A DNA stretch of 50,610 nucleotides from Acidilobaceae archaeon (GTDB lineage Archaea > Thermoproteota > Thermoprotei_A > Sulfolobales > Acidilobaceae). The notes under the pieces are model-generated. The model was not told where the DNA came from, ran no database searches, and was given only the letters and a program-made list of their open reading frames with translations. Shown here one piece after another: positions 7,384 to 16,291 of this stretch (within the stretch, counting starts at the first letter, position 1; every line of letters starts with the position of its first letter). The stretch spans positions 1 through 50,610 of the forward strand of contig JALWPV010000061.1 in assembly GCA_027080775.1 (NCBI GenBank), written 5' to 3'. A program made the translations under genes and the position numbers.

Positions 7384-7721
7384 CAGACCCTCTCCCCCGG
7401 CTTCACCTCCCCGGGATCCCAGACGCCGAGGGGCACGGGTCTCCCGTCCTCGCCGCAGGTAGCCAGCAGCATGCCCTGGCTCTCGAGGCCCGCCATCCTC
7501 TTCGGCTTCAGGTTGGCTACGACCACCACGGTCTTGCCGAGGAAATCTTCGGGCTTGTACCACTTCGCGAGGCCAGCAAGCACCTGCCTCTTCTCGCTGC
7601 CTAGGTCAACTACGAGCCTGATGAGCTTCCTACTGCCCGGGACGGCCTCGGCCTCCACGACCCTCCCAACCCTCAGGTCTACCCTCTTGAAGTCATCGAT
7701 GGATATCAGGCCCTCCGCCAC
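7380..7721 (-). CDS. tRNA-binding domain protein (MetG C-terminal / CsaA type)
   Basis: 113 residues forming the EMAP-II/Trbp111 OB fold found alone or at the end of methionyl-tRNA synthetase. Hallmarks are DFKRVDLRVGRVVEAE at the start, SRKLIRLVVDLG, RQVLAGLA, GKTVVVVANLKPKRM, then SQGMLLA and the PGEVKPGERV end. It binds the outer corner of tRNA, probably as a dimer, and may assist a synthetase in trans. I chose GTG at 7721 because it gives the family length; the open frame runs 34 codons further without family similarity. Confidence 0.85.
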   Translation of the reverse strand: MAEGLISIDDFKRVDLRVGRVVEAEAVPGSRKLIRLVVDLGSEKRQVLAGLAKWYKPEDFLGKTVVVVANLKPKRMAGLESQGMLLATCGEDGRPVPLGVWDPGEVKPGERVC

Positions 7722-7892
7722 TCCAGCCACCCCGGCCCCCGGGCTTGGGTGGGCCTCAGCTATTAGGCTCTCCCCACCTCCAGGTATGGGGCCGTGACGA
7801 CCCCAGGCGACCCCGAGCCCCATGGGGGGCTGTGAGGAGTTCAGCCTTGACCGAGCCTTTTGCGTCTGCGAGGAGACTTGTATCGGAGAACT

Positions 7893-7918
7893 TCATATTT
7901 ACACAAAGGAGATAAAAG
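7893..7918 (+). promoter_or_regulatory. Promoter of the bd oxidase operon
   Basis: Two TATA-like words, TCATATTTA (7893-7901) and GATAAAAG (7911-7918), lie 40-65 nt before the CydA start at 7957. The second would place transcription start around 7940, giving a short leader. Confidence 0.45.
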
Positions 7919-7956
7919 CTAGAACCCACTTCAGGGAGGATGCGGGTGCTGTCTCA

Positions 7957-9741
7957 GTGGCCGAGGGGCTACTCGGCCAATGGCTCCACGCATATCCAGC
8001 TGGCCACCTGAGGGTCCTATCACTCGTGGGGATAGAGGTACACTGGGCCATACTACAGTACGTCCTAGGCCTCTCATTCCTAGCATTCGTGGCTAGGCTC
8101 ATCTACCTCAGGACCCATAACGAGCACTGGGAGCGCCTCACCAGGACGCTGGTCAAGGGCTTCATATTAATGTTCGCACTCGGCGCAGCCACGGGCACCG
8201 CTGCGGAGTTTGGCCTCGTACTCCTATGGCCGAACCTCACGGAGGCCGCGGGCGACTTCATATACTTCCCGCTCTACGCGGAGATATTCGCGTTCATTAT
8301 GGAGGTAGTGTTTCTATACATGATGTGGTACGGCTGGGGCAAGCTATCCCTCAAGGCGCACACGGCAATACTATTCCTAGGCATGGCGGGCGCCTGGTAC
8401 TCAGCGGCAATGATAGTAAGCGTTAACGCTTACATGGTAGCCCCCACGGGGATAATGCCAGCCTATAACACCACGACGTGGCACTTCATGTACGCGGAGG
8501 GCTACCCCAAGTTCACACTCCACGTGCCACTGAAGCTAATCCTAGAGCTACCCAACGGATCCAAGGTGTCGATACCGACCCTAAAGCTACTCAACATACC
8601 CCTTCTAGAGAAGGCCGGTATGACCGTTGTGGGCATGAATAAAGCAGGTAACGCTGTGGTAGTAGAGATGCCGGTAAGAATCGTTCAGAGGCTCGTCTTC
8701 GAGATGTATAGGGGCTACACGGTGAAGGATAGCATACTCCAGTTCGTCGTGAACAAGACCTACGTGCAAGAGCACGCGAGCCTCGCGCCGATACTACTCA
8801 ACACACCCGTGAAGAGCATCGTAGAGCCCATTGTAAAGCAGACAGTAAGGGATGAGGGTGTCTACTCGGTTACATTCAAGAGCCCCGTCTACTGGGCGAG
8901 CATAATACACGTCTACGGTGCAGCCGTTACCACGAGCGCCTTCACGCTCATGGGGGCCTACGCTATAAGGTACCTCCAGTACAGGAACAGGCGCGACGAA
9001 GACTACCTGGAGTACGTGAGGAAGGCCTTCGCCTTCGCAGCCGTCACAGGCCTCATAGTGATAGCGGTTCAGGGCCTAGTCCTAGGCCACGAGATGGGCC
9101 GCGCCATAGCAATCTACAACCCCGAGAAGCTCGCGGCCATGGAGGCCACCACTAGTCAGCTAAAGCACACGATGACCGGCCCCTTCAGGAGCCTCTTCGA
9201 GGACAAGCTAATGCCACTCCTAGCCTATGGTAGCATGCACGCTAAACTCCCGAGCTACGATGCAATACCGAAGGACTACTGCTACTGCAAGCTCTCAGAT
9301 AAGCTGCACCAGATGAACCCCTCGATACCCAGCGACGCCATGAGGGGCCTGGTTGACTGCAGGCCGCCCCTAATAGTGCACTACCTCTACTATGGCAAGG
9401 TGTACCTAGCTGTACTGCTGGGCCTCTACGCCCTCGCAGCAGTGTACTACGTGTGGAGGGGCTGGCCCAACTTCAACCTGCCTGGATGGATAAGCAAGCC
9501 GGGCTACGCCATGCCGATACTGATCCAGCTGGTCAGCTTCCTAGGCTGGGCCACGAGGGAGATAGGCAGGAAGCCCTGGACGATCTACGGCGTGATGACC
9601 GTTGACACGGCGCAGACCGTTAACCCGCCGAGCACCGGGGAGGTGACGCTGGTGGCCGTGTACCTCATAGGCCTCCTCATACTCCTAGCCTACGGTGTCT
9701 ACAGGATCCTCTGGGTACCCGGGAACCCTGAGAAGGCCTAG
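7957..9741 (+). CDS. cydA: Cytochrome bd-type quinol oxidase subunit I (CydA)
   Basis: Membrane quinol:O2 oxidoreductase subunit, 594 residues from GTG 7957. Compared by eye with E. coli CydA: His29 matches His19, Glu109/Glu116 match the E99/E107 pair, His318 matches the b558 ligand His186, GHEMGR (377-382) and KLAA match the following loop, and GRKPW (537-541) matches GRQPW. Between the fourth and fifth helices lies an outer insertion of about 145 residues (163-310) absent from E. coli. The Met393 position appears to be Leu/Val. The later loop holds Cys442, Cys444 and Cys468. The frame opens upstream, but that N-terminal extension lacks family similarity. Partner: the next gene. Confidence 0.88.
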   Translation: MAEGLLGQWLHAYPAGHLRVLSLVGIEVHWAILQYVLGLSFLAFVARLIYLRTHNEHWERLTRTLVKGFILMFALGAATGTAAEFGLVLLWPNLTEAAGDFIYFPLYAEIFAFIMEVVFLYMMWYGWGKLSLKAHTAILFLGMAGAWYSAAMIVSVNAYMVAPTGIMPAYNTTTWHFMYAEGYPKFTLHVPLKLILELPNGSKVSIPTLKLLNIPLLEKAGMTVVGMNKAGNAVVVEMPVRIVQRLVFEMYRGYTVKDSILQFVVNKTYVQEHASLAPILLNTPVKSIVEPIVKQTVRDEGVYSVTFKSPVYWASIIHVYGAAVTTSAFTLMGAYAIRYLQYRNRRDEDYLEYVRKAFAFAAVTGLIVIAVQGLVLGHEMGRAIAIYNPEKLAAMEATTSQLKHTMTGPFRSLFEDKLMPLLAYGSMHAKLPSYDAIPKDYCYCKLSDKLHQMNPSIPSDAMRGLVDCRPPLIVHYLYYGKVYLAVLLGLYALAAVYYVWRGWPNFNLPGWISKPGYAMPILIQLVSFLGWATREIGRKPWTIYGVMTVDTAQTVNPPSTGEVTLVAVYLIGLLILLAYGVYRILWVPGNPEKA

Positions 9742-9754
9742 GGGGTGATGGCGT

Positions 9755-11005
9755 GTGGCTAGCACCCTGAACCCGGCTACATTCTGGCTCGCCTTCACCT
9801 TCGGCGCCCACATAATGATGGTCAACCTCTCAGTCGGACTCCCACCCCTGATGGTCTACTACCGCAACAAGGGGGTCAGGGATCCGAGGTTCGAGTACGT
9901 AGCCAGGAGCATGACGAGGGTCTACGCCGCCATATACGGCCTCGCCGGGGTATTTGCTACCGCGTTCACAGTGTTCCTGCTCAGCTTCTACCCGAAGTTC
10001 ATAGGCCTTGCAGGCCACGTGGCACTCATACCGTTCAGCATATCAATCATGATGATAGCGCTACACTTCCTCATGCTGGCTCTCTACTGGTATGGCTGGG
10101 ATCGCTGGAGCCTCACGGCCCACAACGTGATAGGAACGCTGCTAGTGATATCGGCCTTCCTAATACCCTTCGGCTTCAGGGCCGTCTTCGCCTTCCTCAA
10201 CATACCCACAGGGCTGCACTTCGACGCGGCGCAGGGCAAGTTCTACCTGAGCGTATCGGAGTTCCTAGCTCACAACCCGACCTTCTGGCCATTCTACCTC
10301 AAGACAATAGTCGGGGCTCTAACGGCTACATTCGTCGTCGTGGCAGCCGGCTACGCATACCGCTACACGCACAGCGAAGGCCTAGTAAAGGAGGCCTCTG
10401 GCATCGTTGTCAGACAGATGCTAGGTCCGGCCCTCGTAGGTCTTGTAGCGATGTTCTTCCTCGGGCTCTGGTACGCGCTAAGCCTAATGAACATACCATA
10501 CAAGTTCAATAACATATTCGGCGGCTTCGGCTGGAAGGTGGGGGACGGCGTTGTCACCTACAACTTCTCGTGGGCCTTTGCGCTGAAGATGTTCTTCTAT
10601 CTCTCACAGCTAGTTATAGTAGCACTGGCTTACAAGGCGGTGCGGCGCGAGACGGAGGCGATAGCGCCCCGCGCAAAGTACCTCCTCTATGCTGGCTTCT
10701 CGGCCCTGGCGACCATAGTTACTGGCGAGTACCTGAACGCGTTCAGCCAGTACCCATGGTTCATCGCGGCCGTGACCGACAAGAAGGTGGTAGCCAGCCT
10801 GCTGGCAGAGGTGCCACCGCAGTCCCGCGGCGAGGTCGCATCATATTTACTCCAGGTACTCGACCTCAGGAACTATAACACAATAGCAACGCTACCCGGG
10901 GTCACGTGGCTAACTGCTGGCTTCCTGGCGTTCCTGATAGCGGCAGCGTTCTACTTCGTCTATGTGCTACTACTCAAGCCAGGGGGCAGCGAGTCAAGCT
11001 ACTAG
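9755..11005 (+). CDS. Second CydA-like subunit (CydA' type)
   Basis: 416 residues, polytopic, starting GTG 9755 after a GGTGATG ribosome site, 13 nt behind cydA. It is a shortened CydA paralogue, not CydB: the first helix keeps the histidine (FGAHIMMVNLSVGLPP, His19), and WYGWDRWSLTAH matches the CydA WYGWGKLSLKAH. The acidic pair is lost (one position is His), and the b558 histidine position is Lys in PFYLKTIVG. Archaeal bd-type enzymes with a CydA' partner instead of CydB have been described; this pair fits that type. CydA' probably gives structural support and proton access, not heme ligation. Confidence 0.85.
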   Translation: MASTLNPATFWLAFTFGAHIMMVNLSVGLPPLMVYYRNKGVRDPRFEYVARSMTRVYAAIYGLAGVFATAFTVFLLSFYPKFIGLAGHVALIPFSISIMMIALHFLMLALYWYGWDRWSLTAHNVIGTLLVISAFLIPFGFRAVFAFLNIPTGLHFDAAQGKFYLSVSEFLAHNPTFWPFYLKTIVGALTATFVVVAAGYAYRYTHSEGLVKEASGIVVRQMLGPALVGLVAMFFLGLWYALSLMNIPYKFNNIFGGFGWKVGDGVVTYNFSWAFALKMFFYLSQLVIVALAYKAVRRETEAIAPRAKYLLYAGFSALATIVTGEYLNAFSQYPWFIAAVTDKKVVASLLAEVPPQSRGEVASYLLQVLDLRNYNTIATLPGVTWLTAGFLAFLIAAAFYFVYVLLLKPGGSESSY

Positions 11006-11060
11006 CACGGCATAGCCTCCTTCCTACCTAGCGATTTTCTACCCAAAACTAGCCTCCGAG

Positions 11061-11081
11061 ATACATATTTAACGATATATA
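11061..11081 (+). promoter_or_regulatory. Promoter of peroxiredoxin gene
   Basis: CATATTTAAC (11064-11073) and GATATATA (11074-11081) lie 43-60 nt before the ATG at 11124, in a short non-coding gap. This is one of the clearest TATA regions in the window. It implies separate transcription from the oxidase operon. Confidence 0.55.
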
Positions 11082-11123
11082 GGAACCAGCACTCGTTTCG
11101 ACCCGCATCCTAGGTGATAAGTG

Positions 11124-11828
11124 ATGCCCGGCGAGATCCCGCTTATCGGAGAGAGATTCCCCGAGATGGACGTCGTGACGACGCATGGCCCCATGAAGCT
11201 CCCGGACGCCTTTAGTGGGAAGTGGTTCGTACTCTTTAGCCACCCCGGGGACTTCACGCCTGTATGCACGACGGAGTTCGTGGCGTTCGCGAAGAGGTAC
11301 GAGGACTTCAAGAGCATCAACACGGAGTTAATAGGGCTGAGCGTTGACACAGTCCACAGCCACATAAAGTGGGTCGAGTGGATAAAAGAGAAGCTCGGGG
11401 TCGAGATACCCTTCCCCATAATAGCGGACCCCCAGGGCTACGTGGCCAAGAAGCTCGGCATGCTCCACGCCGAGAGCGCTACGAACACCGTGAGGGCTGT
11501 ATTCATAGTCGACCCTAAGGGCGTCATAAGGGCCATACTCTACTACCCACTAGAGCTGGGCAGGCTCATAGACGAGATACTCCGCATGGTGGTAGGACTC
11601 CAGGCCAGCGACAAGTACGGCGTAGCGATACCGGCCAACTGGCCTCACAACGAACTAATAGGCAGCAGAGTCATAGTGCCGCCTGCCTCGACGATACAGG
11701 AGGCCCAGGAGAGGCTCAAGCACTACGAGTGCTTTGACTGGTGGTTCTGCCACAAGGAGGCGGCAAAGGAGGAGGCCGAGAAGGCTGCCAAGTACCTCGA
11801 GAGGGCCTGCAGGGCCCAGGAGGGCTAA
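11124..11828 (+). CDS. Peroxiredoxin (thioredoxin peroxidase, Prx6-like archaeal type)
   Basis: Reduces H2O2 and alkyl peroxides in the cytosol. 234 residues, closely similar along its length to the Aeropyrum pernix enzyme ([15 protein letters not shown] start). The peroxidatic cysteine is Cys48 in [10 protein letters not shown]; the C-terminal CFDWWFC carries Cys203 and Cys209, matching Cys50/Cys207/Cys213 of the Aeropyrum decamer. The conserved arginine lies in [14 protein letters not shown] 11124 follows an AGGTGA site; GTG one codon earlier is less likely. Its place beside the bd oxidase suggests oxygen defence. Confidence 0.95.
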   Translation: MPGEIPLIGERFPEMDVVTTHGPMKLPDAFSGKWFVLFSHPGDFTPVCTTEFVAFAKRYEDFKSINTELIGLSVDTVHSHIKWVEWIKEKLGVEIPFPIIADPQGYVAKKLGMLHAESATNTVRAVFIVDPKGVIRAILYYPLELGRLIDEILRMVVGLQASDKYGVAIPANWPHNELIGSRVIVPPASTIQEAQERLKHYECFDWWFCHKEAAKEEAEKAAKYLERACRAQEG

Positions 11829-12136
11829 AGGCGAGCGCAACCTCTATCCTCCAAGCCTTGCAGTTCGGGCCTTAATCCCCTCTCTTTCTGCTTACTACTT
11901 ACTCTGTATCACTCCCTCTATCGGTGTCGTAGACTAGGCGATAGGCTAGGGGCTAGACGAGGGGGTTCGGCTGAGACAGGTGACCTCACTGCCCCGGGAG
12001 GGCTCGGGCCCGTGGATTCCACATCCCCCCTATTTGGGGTGGGGCTGGGAGTATTCAAGCGGGTAGCATATATGGGGAACGCTTGATAGCCTCGGTACCG
12101 CCGGGAAGGGGCGGGCGCTGGTAGGGTGCCGCAGTC
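11829..12136 (+). promoter_or_regulatory. Intergenic region with GlmS promoter
   Basis: 308-nt gap. A pyrimidine-rich stretch at about 11875-11925 could end peroxiredoxin transcription. CATATAT at 12067-12073 is a likely TATA box for glmS, with a 35-40 nt leader. GGGTG sits a few nt before the TTG start. No gene or strong repeat is seen in the rest. Confidence 0.45.
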
Positions 12137-13978
12137 TTGTGTGGTATAATCGGTGTGACTGCTAGGGATGGTAATGTTGTGCCCCTCGTCCTCGAGGGGC
12201 TGGAGAGGCTGGAGTACAGGGGGTATGATAGCGTTGGCGTGGCTGTCAATGCTGGCGGCAGGATCCTAGTTAGGAAGGCCTCGGGGAAGCTCGCCGACGT
12301 CAGGAGGAGGCTCGCGCTCGATAGCCTAGTTGGTAGCACGGCTATAGGCCACACGAGGTGGGCCACCCACGGCGCTCCAAACGACGTGAACGCGCACCCC
12401 CACGAGGACTGCGACGGCTCGATAGCACTAGTCCACAACGGCGTTATCAGGAACTACGCGAGCCTCAGGGAGGAGCTGGCCTCGAGGGGCCACAGGCTGA
12501 GGAGCGAGACAGATACCGAGTTGATAGCGCACCTCATAGAGGAGGGCGTGAAGGCCGGGCTACCGGTCATCGAGGCCCTAGCTGGGGCCATCTCGAGGCT
12601 AGATGGGAGCTATGCCCTAGCCATACTCGTGGCTGGGGAGCCCGGTAGGATATACTTCGCCAGGATGAGGAGCCCCCTGATACTAGGCTTTGGCGAGGGC
12701 GTGAACGCTGTGGCCAGCGACATACCAGCGCTCCTGCACCTGACTAGGAGGATAATGACGCTGGAGGATGGCGAGTTCGGTTGGATAAGCCCCGACAGAG
12801 TGGAGATCTACCGCCTCGGGGCGGGTGGCTACGAGAGGCTCAAGGCAATCGAGGTCCAGGCCAGGGTCAAGACTGTGGAGTGGACTCTCGAGAAGGCTAG
12901 CAAGGGGGGCTACCCCCACTTTATGATTAAGGAGATATACGAGCAACCCCAGGCCCTCCAGGACACATACAACGGGGCCGTGGAGGCCCCGGAGGTCTCG
13001 AGGGCGGCACGCCTCATAGTCGAGGCCCCAAGAGTCTACGTGGTAGGGGCTGGCACGAGCTACCACGCTGGCCTAGTGTTCTCCTACTACCTATCGAGGC
13101 TCGCCGGCGTCGCCTCCATACCCCTGATCTCGAGTGAGTTCAAGTTCTACGAGAGCACGGTAGGCGAGGGAGACGTTGTTGTAGCAGTTAGCCAGAGTGG
13201 GGAGACATACGACACCCTCGAGGCCGTGAGGGCCTACAAGGCCCGTGGAGCCGTTGTCATCGGCGTCACGAACGTCGTTGGAAGCGCCCTCGACAGGCTG
13301 GGGGACCTCACGCTCTACATAAGAGCCGGCCCCGAGATAGGGGTGGCCGCCACTAAGACCTTCACCTCCCAAGTCATGGTATTGCAGTTGCTTGCAATCA
13401 GGGCTGCGGAGGCCCGCGGGGCCCTCGACCCAAGCGAGGCGAGGGAGAAGGCGGGGATCCTCGCTGCGGCCCCCCAAGTGGCCTCGGAGGCGATAAGGTC
13501 CTCGGAGCCCCTGGCTAAGCTCCTAGCCTCTAGAGGGAACTGGAGGAGCATCTACGTCCTCGGGAGGGGCCTGGGGTACCCGATAGCCAAGGAGGGGGCG
13601 CTCAAGATAAAGGAGATAGCGTACCTCCACGCGGAAGCCTACCCCGCCGGGGAGAGCAAGCATGGCCCCATAGCCCTAGTTGAGGATGGGTTCCCAGTAT
13701 TCCTGGTTGCTACCAGTGACTCACCCGAGATAGCGGGCAACGCCCTCGAGATGGCGGCAAGGGGGGCAGACGTGATGGTTCTAAAGCCATCTGATATGGA
13801 GTTAGACCTCAAGTCCTCGGAGAGGATAAGGATACTCTCGATGCCAGGCGGCGGACTGCTCTTGGAGCCCTATTCTCTCACACCCTTCTTCCAGCTCCTC
13901 GCATACTATAAAGCCGTGCAGAGCGGCTACGATCCTGACAAGCCCAGGAACCTTGCGAAGACCGTCACCGTGGAGTAG
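12137..13978 (+). CDS. glmS: Glutamine--fructose-6-phosphate aminotransferase (isomerizing)
   Basis: Makes glucosamine-6-phosphate from fructose-6-phosphate and glutamine. 613 residues, normal length. The TTG start is fixed by MCGIIGV, whose Cys2 becomes the N-terminal nucleophile of the glutaminase domain (1 to about 220; GHTRWATHG and HNGVI motifs). Two SIS sugar-isomerase domains follow (about 285-420 and 455-595; GTSYHAG, SQSGETYDT, ESKHGP). The C-terminal LAKTVTVE end is conserved. The GlmU-like gene follows after 13 nt, so the two form an amino-sugar operon; GlmM is at 41063-42439. Confidence 0.96.
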   Translation: MCGIIGVTARDGNVVPLVLEGLERLEYRGYDSVGVAVNAGGRILVRKASGKLADVRRRLALDSLVGSTAIGHTRWATHGAPNDVNAHPHEDCDGSIALVHNGVIRNYASLREELASRGHRLRSETDTELIAHLIEEGVKAGLPVIEALAGAISRLDGSYALAILVAGEPGRIYFARMRSPLILGFGEGVNAVASDIPALLHLTRRIMTLEDGEFGWISPDRVEIYRLGAGGYERLKAIEVQARVKTVEWTLEKASKGGYPHFMIKEIYEQPQALQDTYNGAVEAPEVSRAARLIVEAPRVYVVGAGTSYHAGLVFSYYLSRLAGVASIPLISSEFKFYESTVGEGDVVVAVSQSGETYDTLEAVRAYKARGAVVIGVTNVVGSALDRLGDLTLYIRAGPEIGVAATKTFTSQVMVLQLLAIRAAEARGALDPSEAREKAGILAAAPQVASEAIRSSEPLAKLLASRGNWRSIYVLGRGLGYPIAKEGALKIKEIAYLHAEAYPAGESKHGPIALVEDGFPVFLVATSDSPEIAGNALEMAARGADVMVLKPSDMELDLKSSERIRILSMPGGGLLLEPYSLTPFFQLLAYYKAVQSGYDPDKPRNLAKTVTVE

Positions 13979-13991
13979 GGGGCGCACGGCC

Positions 13992-15140
13992 ATGGTGCTG
14001 GGCGTAGTTCTCGCAGGAGGAGAAGGCCTCAGGTTGAGGCCCCTCATAAGGAGTACCCCAAAGGCCCTCGTGAGACTCGCCGGGAGGCCCCTCTACGCCT
14101 ACTCTCTCGAGGAGCTCTCGACAGTGACGAGGAGCCTCCTAGTTGTGGCGCCTCCCGGGCGGGGTGCGTACTTCACTGAGGCCTCCAGGGTGGTCGAGCA
14201 GGAGACCGTGGGGAGCCTAGACTCGGCGATAAGGGTTGCCTGGAGAGAGGCGGAGAAGCTCTCGGAGGATCTGGTCCTACTAGCGTTCACGGGCTTCCTC
14301 TCCGCCCCCAAGGGCATCTCAGCGGCGGTCCTAGACTTTTACTCCTCAAGCGGCTACCAGGCCGTGGTATCGGTAGTGCCCGTAGTCACCGGGCTCGAGA
14401 CCTATGGATTCGTCGATATGAAGCCCTCGGGCGAGGTGAAGTCCTACGTGCCCCCGGGATCCTCCGAGGCCCCGGCAGAGTCGGGCTACGTATTCGCGGG
14501 GGTCATGGCTGCCTCCTCCAAGGCCATGGATATCCTAGCACGGGAGGGCTTTAACAACGGCCTCAACAAGCTCGCAGCCGAGGGGGTCCTGGGAGCGGTT
14601 GTCTGGCACGGCGATTGGGTTGAGATAGGCTACCCCTGGGACCTCCTAGAGGCTAAGAGGGTGGCCATGCAGCTCGTACAACCCGTGATAGACCCCGATG
14701 CCAAGATAGGCAGGGAGGTCTCCATAGAGGGTAGGGTAGCCATAGCCCGCGGCGCCAGGGTCGCATCATCATCGGTGATCGTGGGGCCAGCCTACATAGG
14801 CCCCGGGGCAAGCGTAGAGCCCGGGGCGTACGTGCACTCCACCGTGGTGGAGGCCGGGTCCACGGTGGGTGCCCACAGCGTCGTACTAGACACTGTGGCG
14901 CTGGAGGCCTCGACGGTGGGACCGCACTCATACCTAGAGGCCTCAGTCATAGGGCCGAGGGCCCTAGTGGGCGCATACACCCTAGCGGAGGCCGGTGAAC
15001 CGCCGTCTCCACCTAAGAGGCTAGCGGGCCTAGAGAAGCTTCTCAAAATCAAGACCGAGATTGGAGCAGTGGTAGGCGAGGCCGTCAAAATCCCCCCGAG
15101 GACAACACTAGGGCCCGGCAGCGTTGTGGACAAGCATTAA
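13992..15140 (+). CDS. GlmU-like bifunctional sugar-1-phosphate nucleotidyltransferase/acetyltransferase
   Basis: 382 residues with an N-terminal nucleotidyltransferase domain (LAGGEGLRLRPL at 8-19, PKALV at 23-27) and a C-terminal left-handed beta-helix of hexapeptide repeats (about 235-330). Archaeal homologues such as Sulfolobus ST0452 acetylate glucosamine-1-phosphate and transfer UMP to give UDP-GlcNAc. The operon with GlmS supports that. The shortened mid-region and an odd TGFLSAP stretch make the exact nucleotide specificity uncertain. ATG 13992 is chosen because the signature starts there. Confidence 0.85.
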   Translation: MVLGVVLAGGEGLRLRPLIRSTPKALVRLAGRPLYAYSLEELSTVTRSLLVVAPPGRGAYFTEASRVVEQETVGSLDSAIRVAWREAEKLSEDLVLLAFTGFLSAPKGISAAVLDFYSSSGYQAVVSVVPVVTGLETYGFVDMKPSGEVKSYVPPGSSEAPAESGYVFAGVMAASSKAMDILAREGFNNGLNKLAAEGVLGAVVWHGDWVEIGYPWDLLEAKRVAMQLVQPVIDPDAKIGREVSIEGRVAIARGARVASSSVIVGPAYIGPGASVEPGAYVHSTVVEAGSTVGAHSVVLDTVALEASTVGPHSYLEASVIGPRALVGAYTLAEAGEPPSPPKRLAGLEKLLKIKTEIGAVVGEAVKIPPRTTLGPGSVVDKH

Positions 15141-15255
15141 GGCGGCGGGCCTAGCGAGCTTTGGCCCCTCCGCACAGCCTCTATAGGGCTCGGCGATGGC
15201 CGCCCGCAGCGCCATGGGCGGCGGCACGCACACAGGCCCGCCGGGGGTGCGCGTG

Positions 15256-15876
15256 GTGGCGTCGGAGCCTCAAAAGGGCGGCAGAGGCGCTCGCAGGCAA
15301 TTCCTCGGCAGGCACATAATGATTAAGGGGGAATACGCCGACAAGCTCCTCGCGGGGAGTAAGACTACGACTATAAGGCTGGGAATAGTCAAGCCCAAGT
15401 ACAGCGAGGTCATAGTACACGGGAAGGGGAGGCCCCTCGCGAAGGCCCGCATAAAGAGCGTCACATACAAGACCGTGGGAGAGCTGACCGACGAGGATGC
15501 TAGGCGCGACGGCTTCGCCTCGAGGGCGGAGCTGCTCAGGGCCCTCGAGAGGGTCTACGGAAAGGTGAGGCCCGACGATAAGGTCACAATCATAGAGCTG
15601 GAGGTAACGCAGAGGCTAGACATGCTACCACCCGAGGATCCCTACATGGGCCTCGAGCCAGCCGACATAGCGAGGCTGGCGCTGAGGTACATAAGGGGGC
15701 TCCTAGAGGAGGAGGACGTCAAGATACTGGAGGACCTCACAAGGACGAACAGCATAAGGTCCACGGCAGTGCGGCTCTACGGTTCGATAGAGAGGAGGTG
15801 GAGGGTCAGGAGGGCGCTCCGCAAGGCGTTGAGAATACTCCGAGACCAGGGGCTCCTGAGGACCTGGAGGGGCTAG
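15256..15876 (+). CDS. ASCH-domain (PUA-like) protein with C-terminal helical region
   Basis: 206 residues. The N-terminal ASCH/PUA-like beta barrel covers about 15-105, seen in FLGRHIMIKGEYADKLLAG, the KTTTIRLG loop and GELTDEDARRDGF; such domains bind RNA or RNA-related ligands. The C-terminal 90 residues look like a helix-turn-helix (SIRSTAVRLYG, then a very basic ERRWRVRRALRKALR). GTG 15256 is chosen because GGGGGTG lies about 7 nt before it. CTCTATAGGG at 15179-15188 may be the TATA box. It may act in translation or RNA processing. Confidence 0.7.
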   Translation: MASEPQKGGRGARRQFLGRHIMIKGEYADKLLAGSKTTTIRLGIVKPKYSEVIVHGKGRPLAKARIKSVTYKTVGELTDEDARRDGFASRAELLRALERVYGKVRPDDKVTIIELEVTQRLDMLPPEDPYMGLEPADIARLALRYIRGLLEEEDVKILEDLTRTNSIRSTAVRLYGSIERRWRVRRALRKALRILRDQGLLRTWRG

Positions 15877-15881
15877 AAGGC

Positions 15882-15897
15882 AGCACCCCCGGGTGCT
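15882..15897. terminator. Hairpin just after the ASCH gene
   Basis: AGCACCC-CC-GGGTGCT, perfect 7-bp arms, begins 6 nt after the stop codon. It lacks a U-run, so a terminator role is tentative; an mRNA 3'-end stabiliser is equally possible. Confidence 0.35.
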
Positions 15898-15906
15898 CCT
15901 GGAACG

Positions 15907-15914
15907 GTTTTAAC
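15907..15914 (+). promoter_or_regulatory. TATA-like box of zinc-ribbon pair
   Basis: GTTTTAAC about 55 nt before the TTG start of the first zinc-ribbon gene. A CCCCCCGGGGGG palindrome follows near 15950-15961. Confidence 0.4.
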
Positions 15915-15967
15915 ACCTCTAAAGTCAATCCTACTGTGGAAGGGCCCACGCCCCCCGGGGGGTCGTT

Positions 15968-16291
15968 TTGGGGGAGGAGAAGCGTAAGCGCAGCGTAACA
16001 ATAGAGGGGGAGGGCCTATGCCCTAAATGCGGGGGCGCTGGCAGGTACCGCTACATGCTCTCGTGGAGCGCCGCTGGCGAGGGGTGCGGTGCCCTCCTGG
16101 AGGTTGCCTATGAGTTTAGGTGTCCCTTCTGCGGCTACACCGAGCGGGCTAGGATCAAGCTACCACTCAAGGCGGCCTACTATCTGCGCTATCTCCTAAG
16201 GGAGAAGGCGATGGTGGAGGTGGAGAAGGCATGGCACGCGCTCAGGCTTAAAGCCGCTCTCGACGAGAAGGCTGGAGGGTGCAGTGAGTGA
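15968..16291 (+). CDS. Zinc-ribbon protein
   Basis: 107 residues. Two cysteine pairs, CPKC (18-21) and CPFC (53-56), form a zinc ribbon; a third single cysteine lies near 40. The second half is an amphipathic, lysine-rich helix region. No family name is recognised. It overlaps the next, smaller zinc-ribbon gene by 4 nt (GTGA), so the two are translationally coupled. Proteins of this kind usually bind RNA polymerase, ribosome or nucleic acid; here function is not known. Confidence 0.68.
   Translation: MGEEKRKRSVTIEGEGLCPKCGGAGRYRYMLSWSAAGEGCGALLEVAYEFRCPFCGYTERARIKLPLKAAYYLRYLLREKAMVEVEKAWHALRLKAALDEKAGGCSE

Noticed and set aside
7822-7956. N-terminal extension of CydA from 7822
   Set aside because: The extra 45 residues hold scattered cysteines, cover the likely promoter boxes at 7893-7918, and have no counterpart in CydA.
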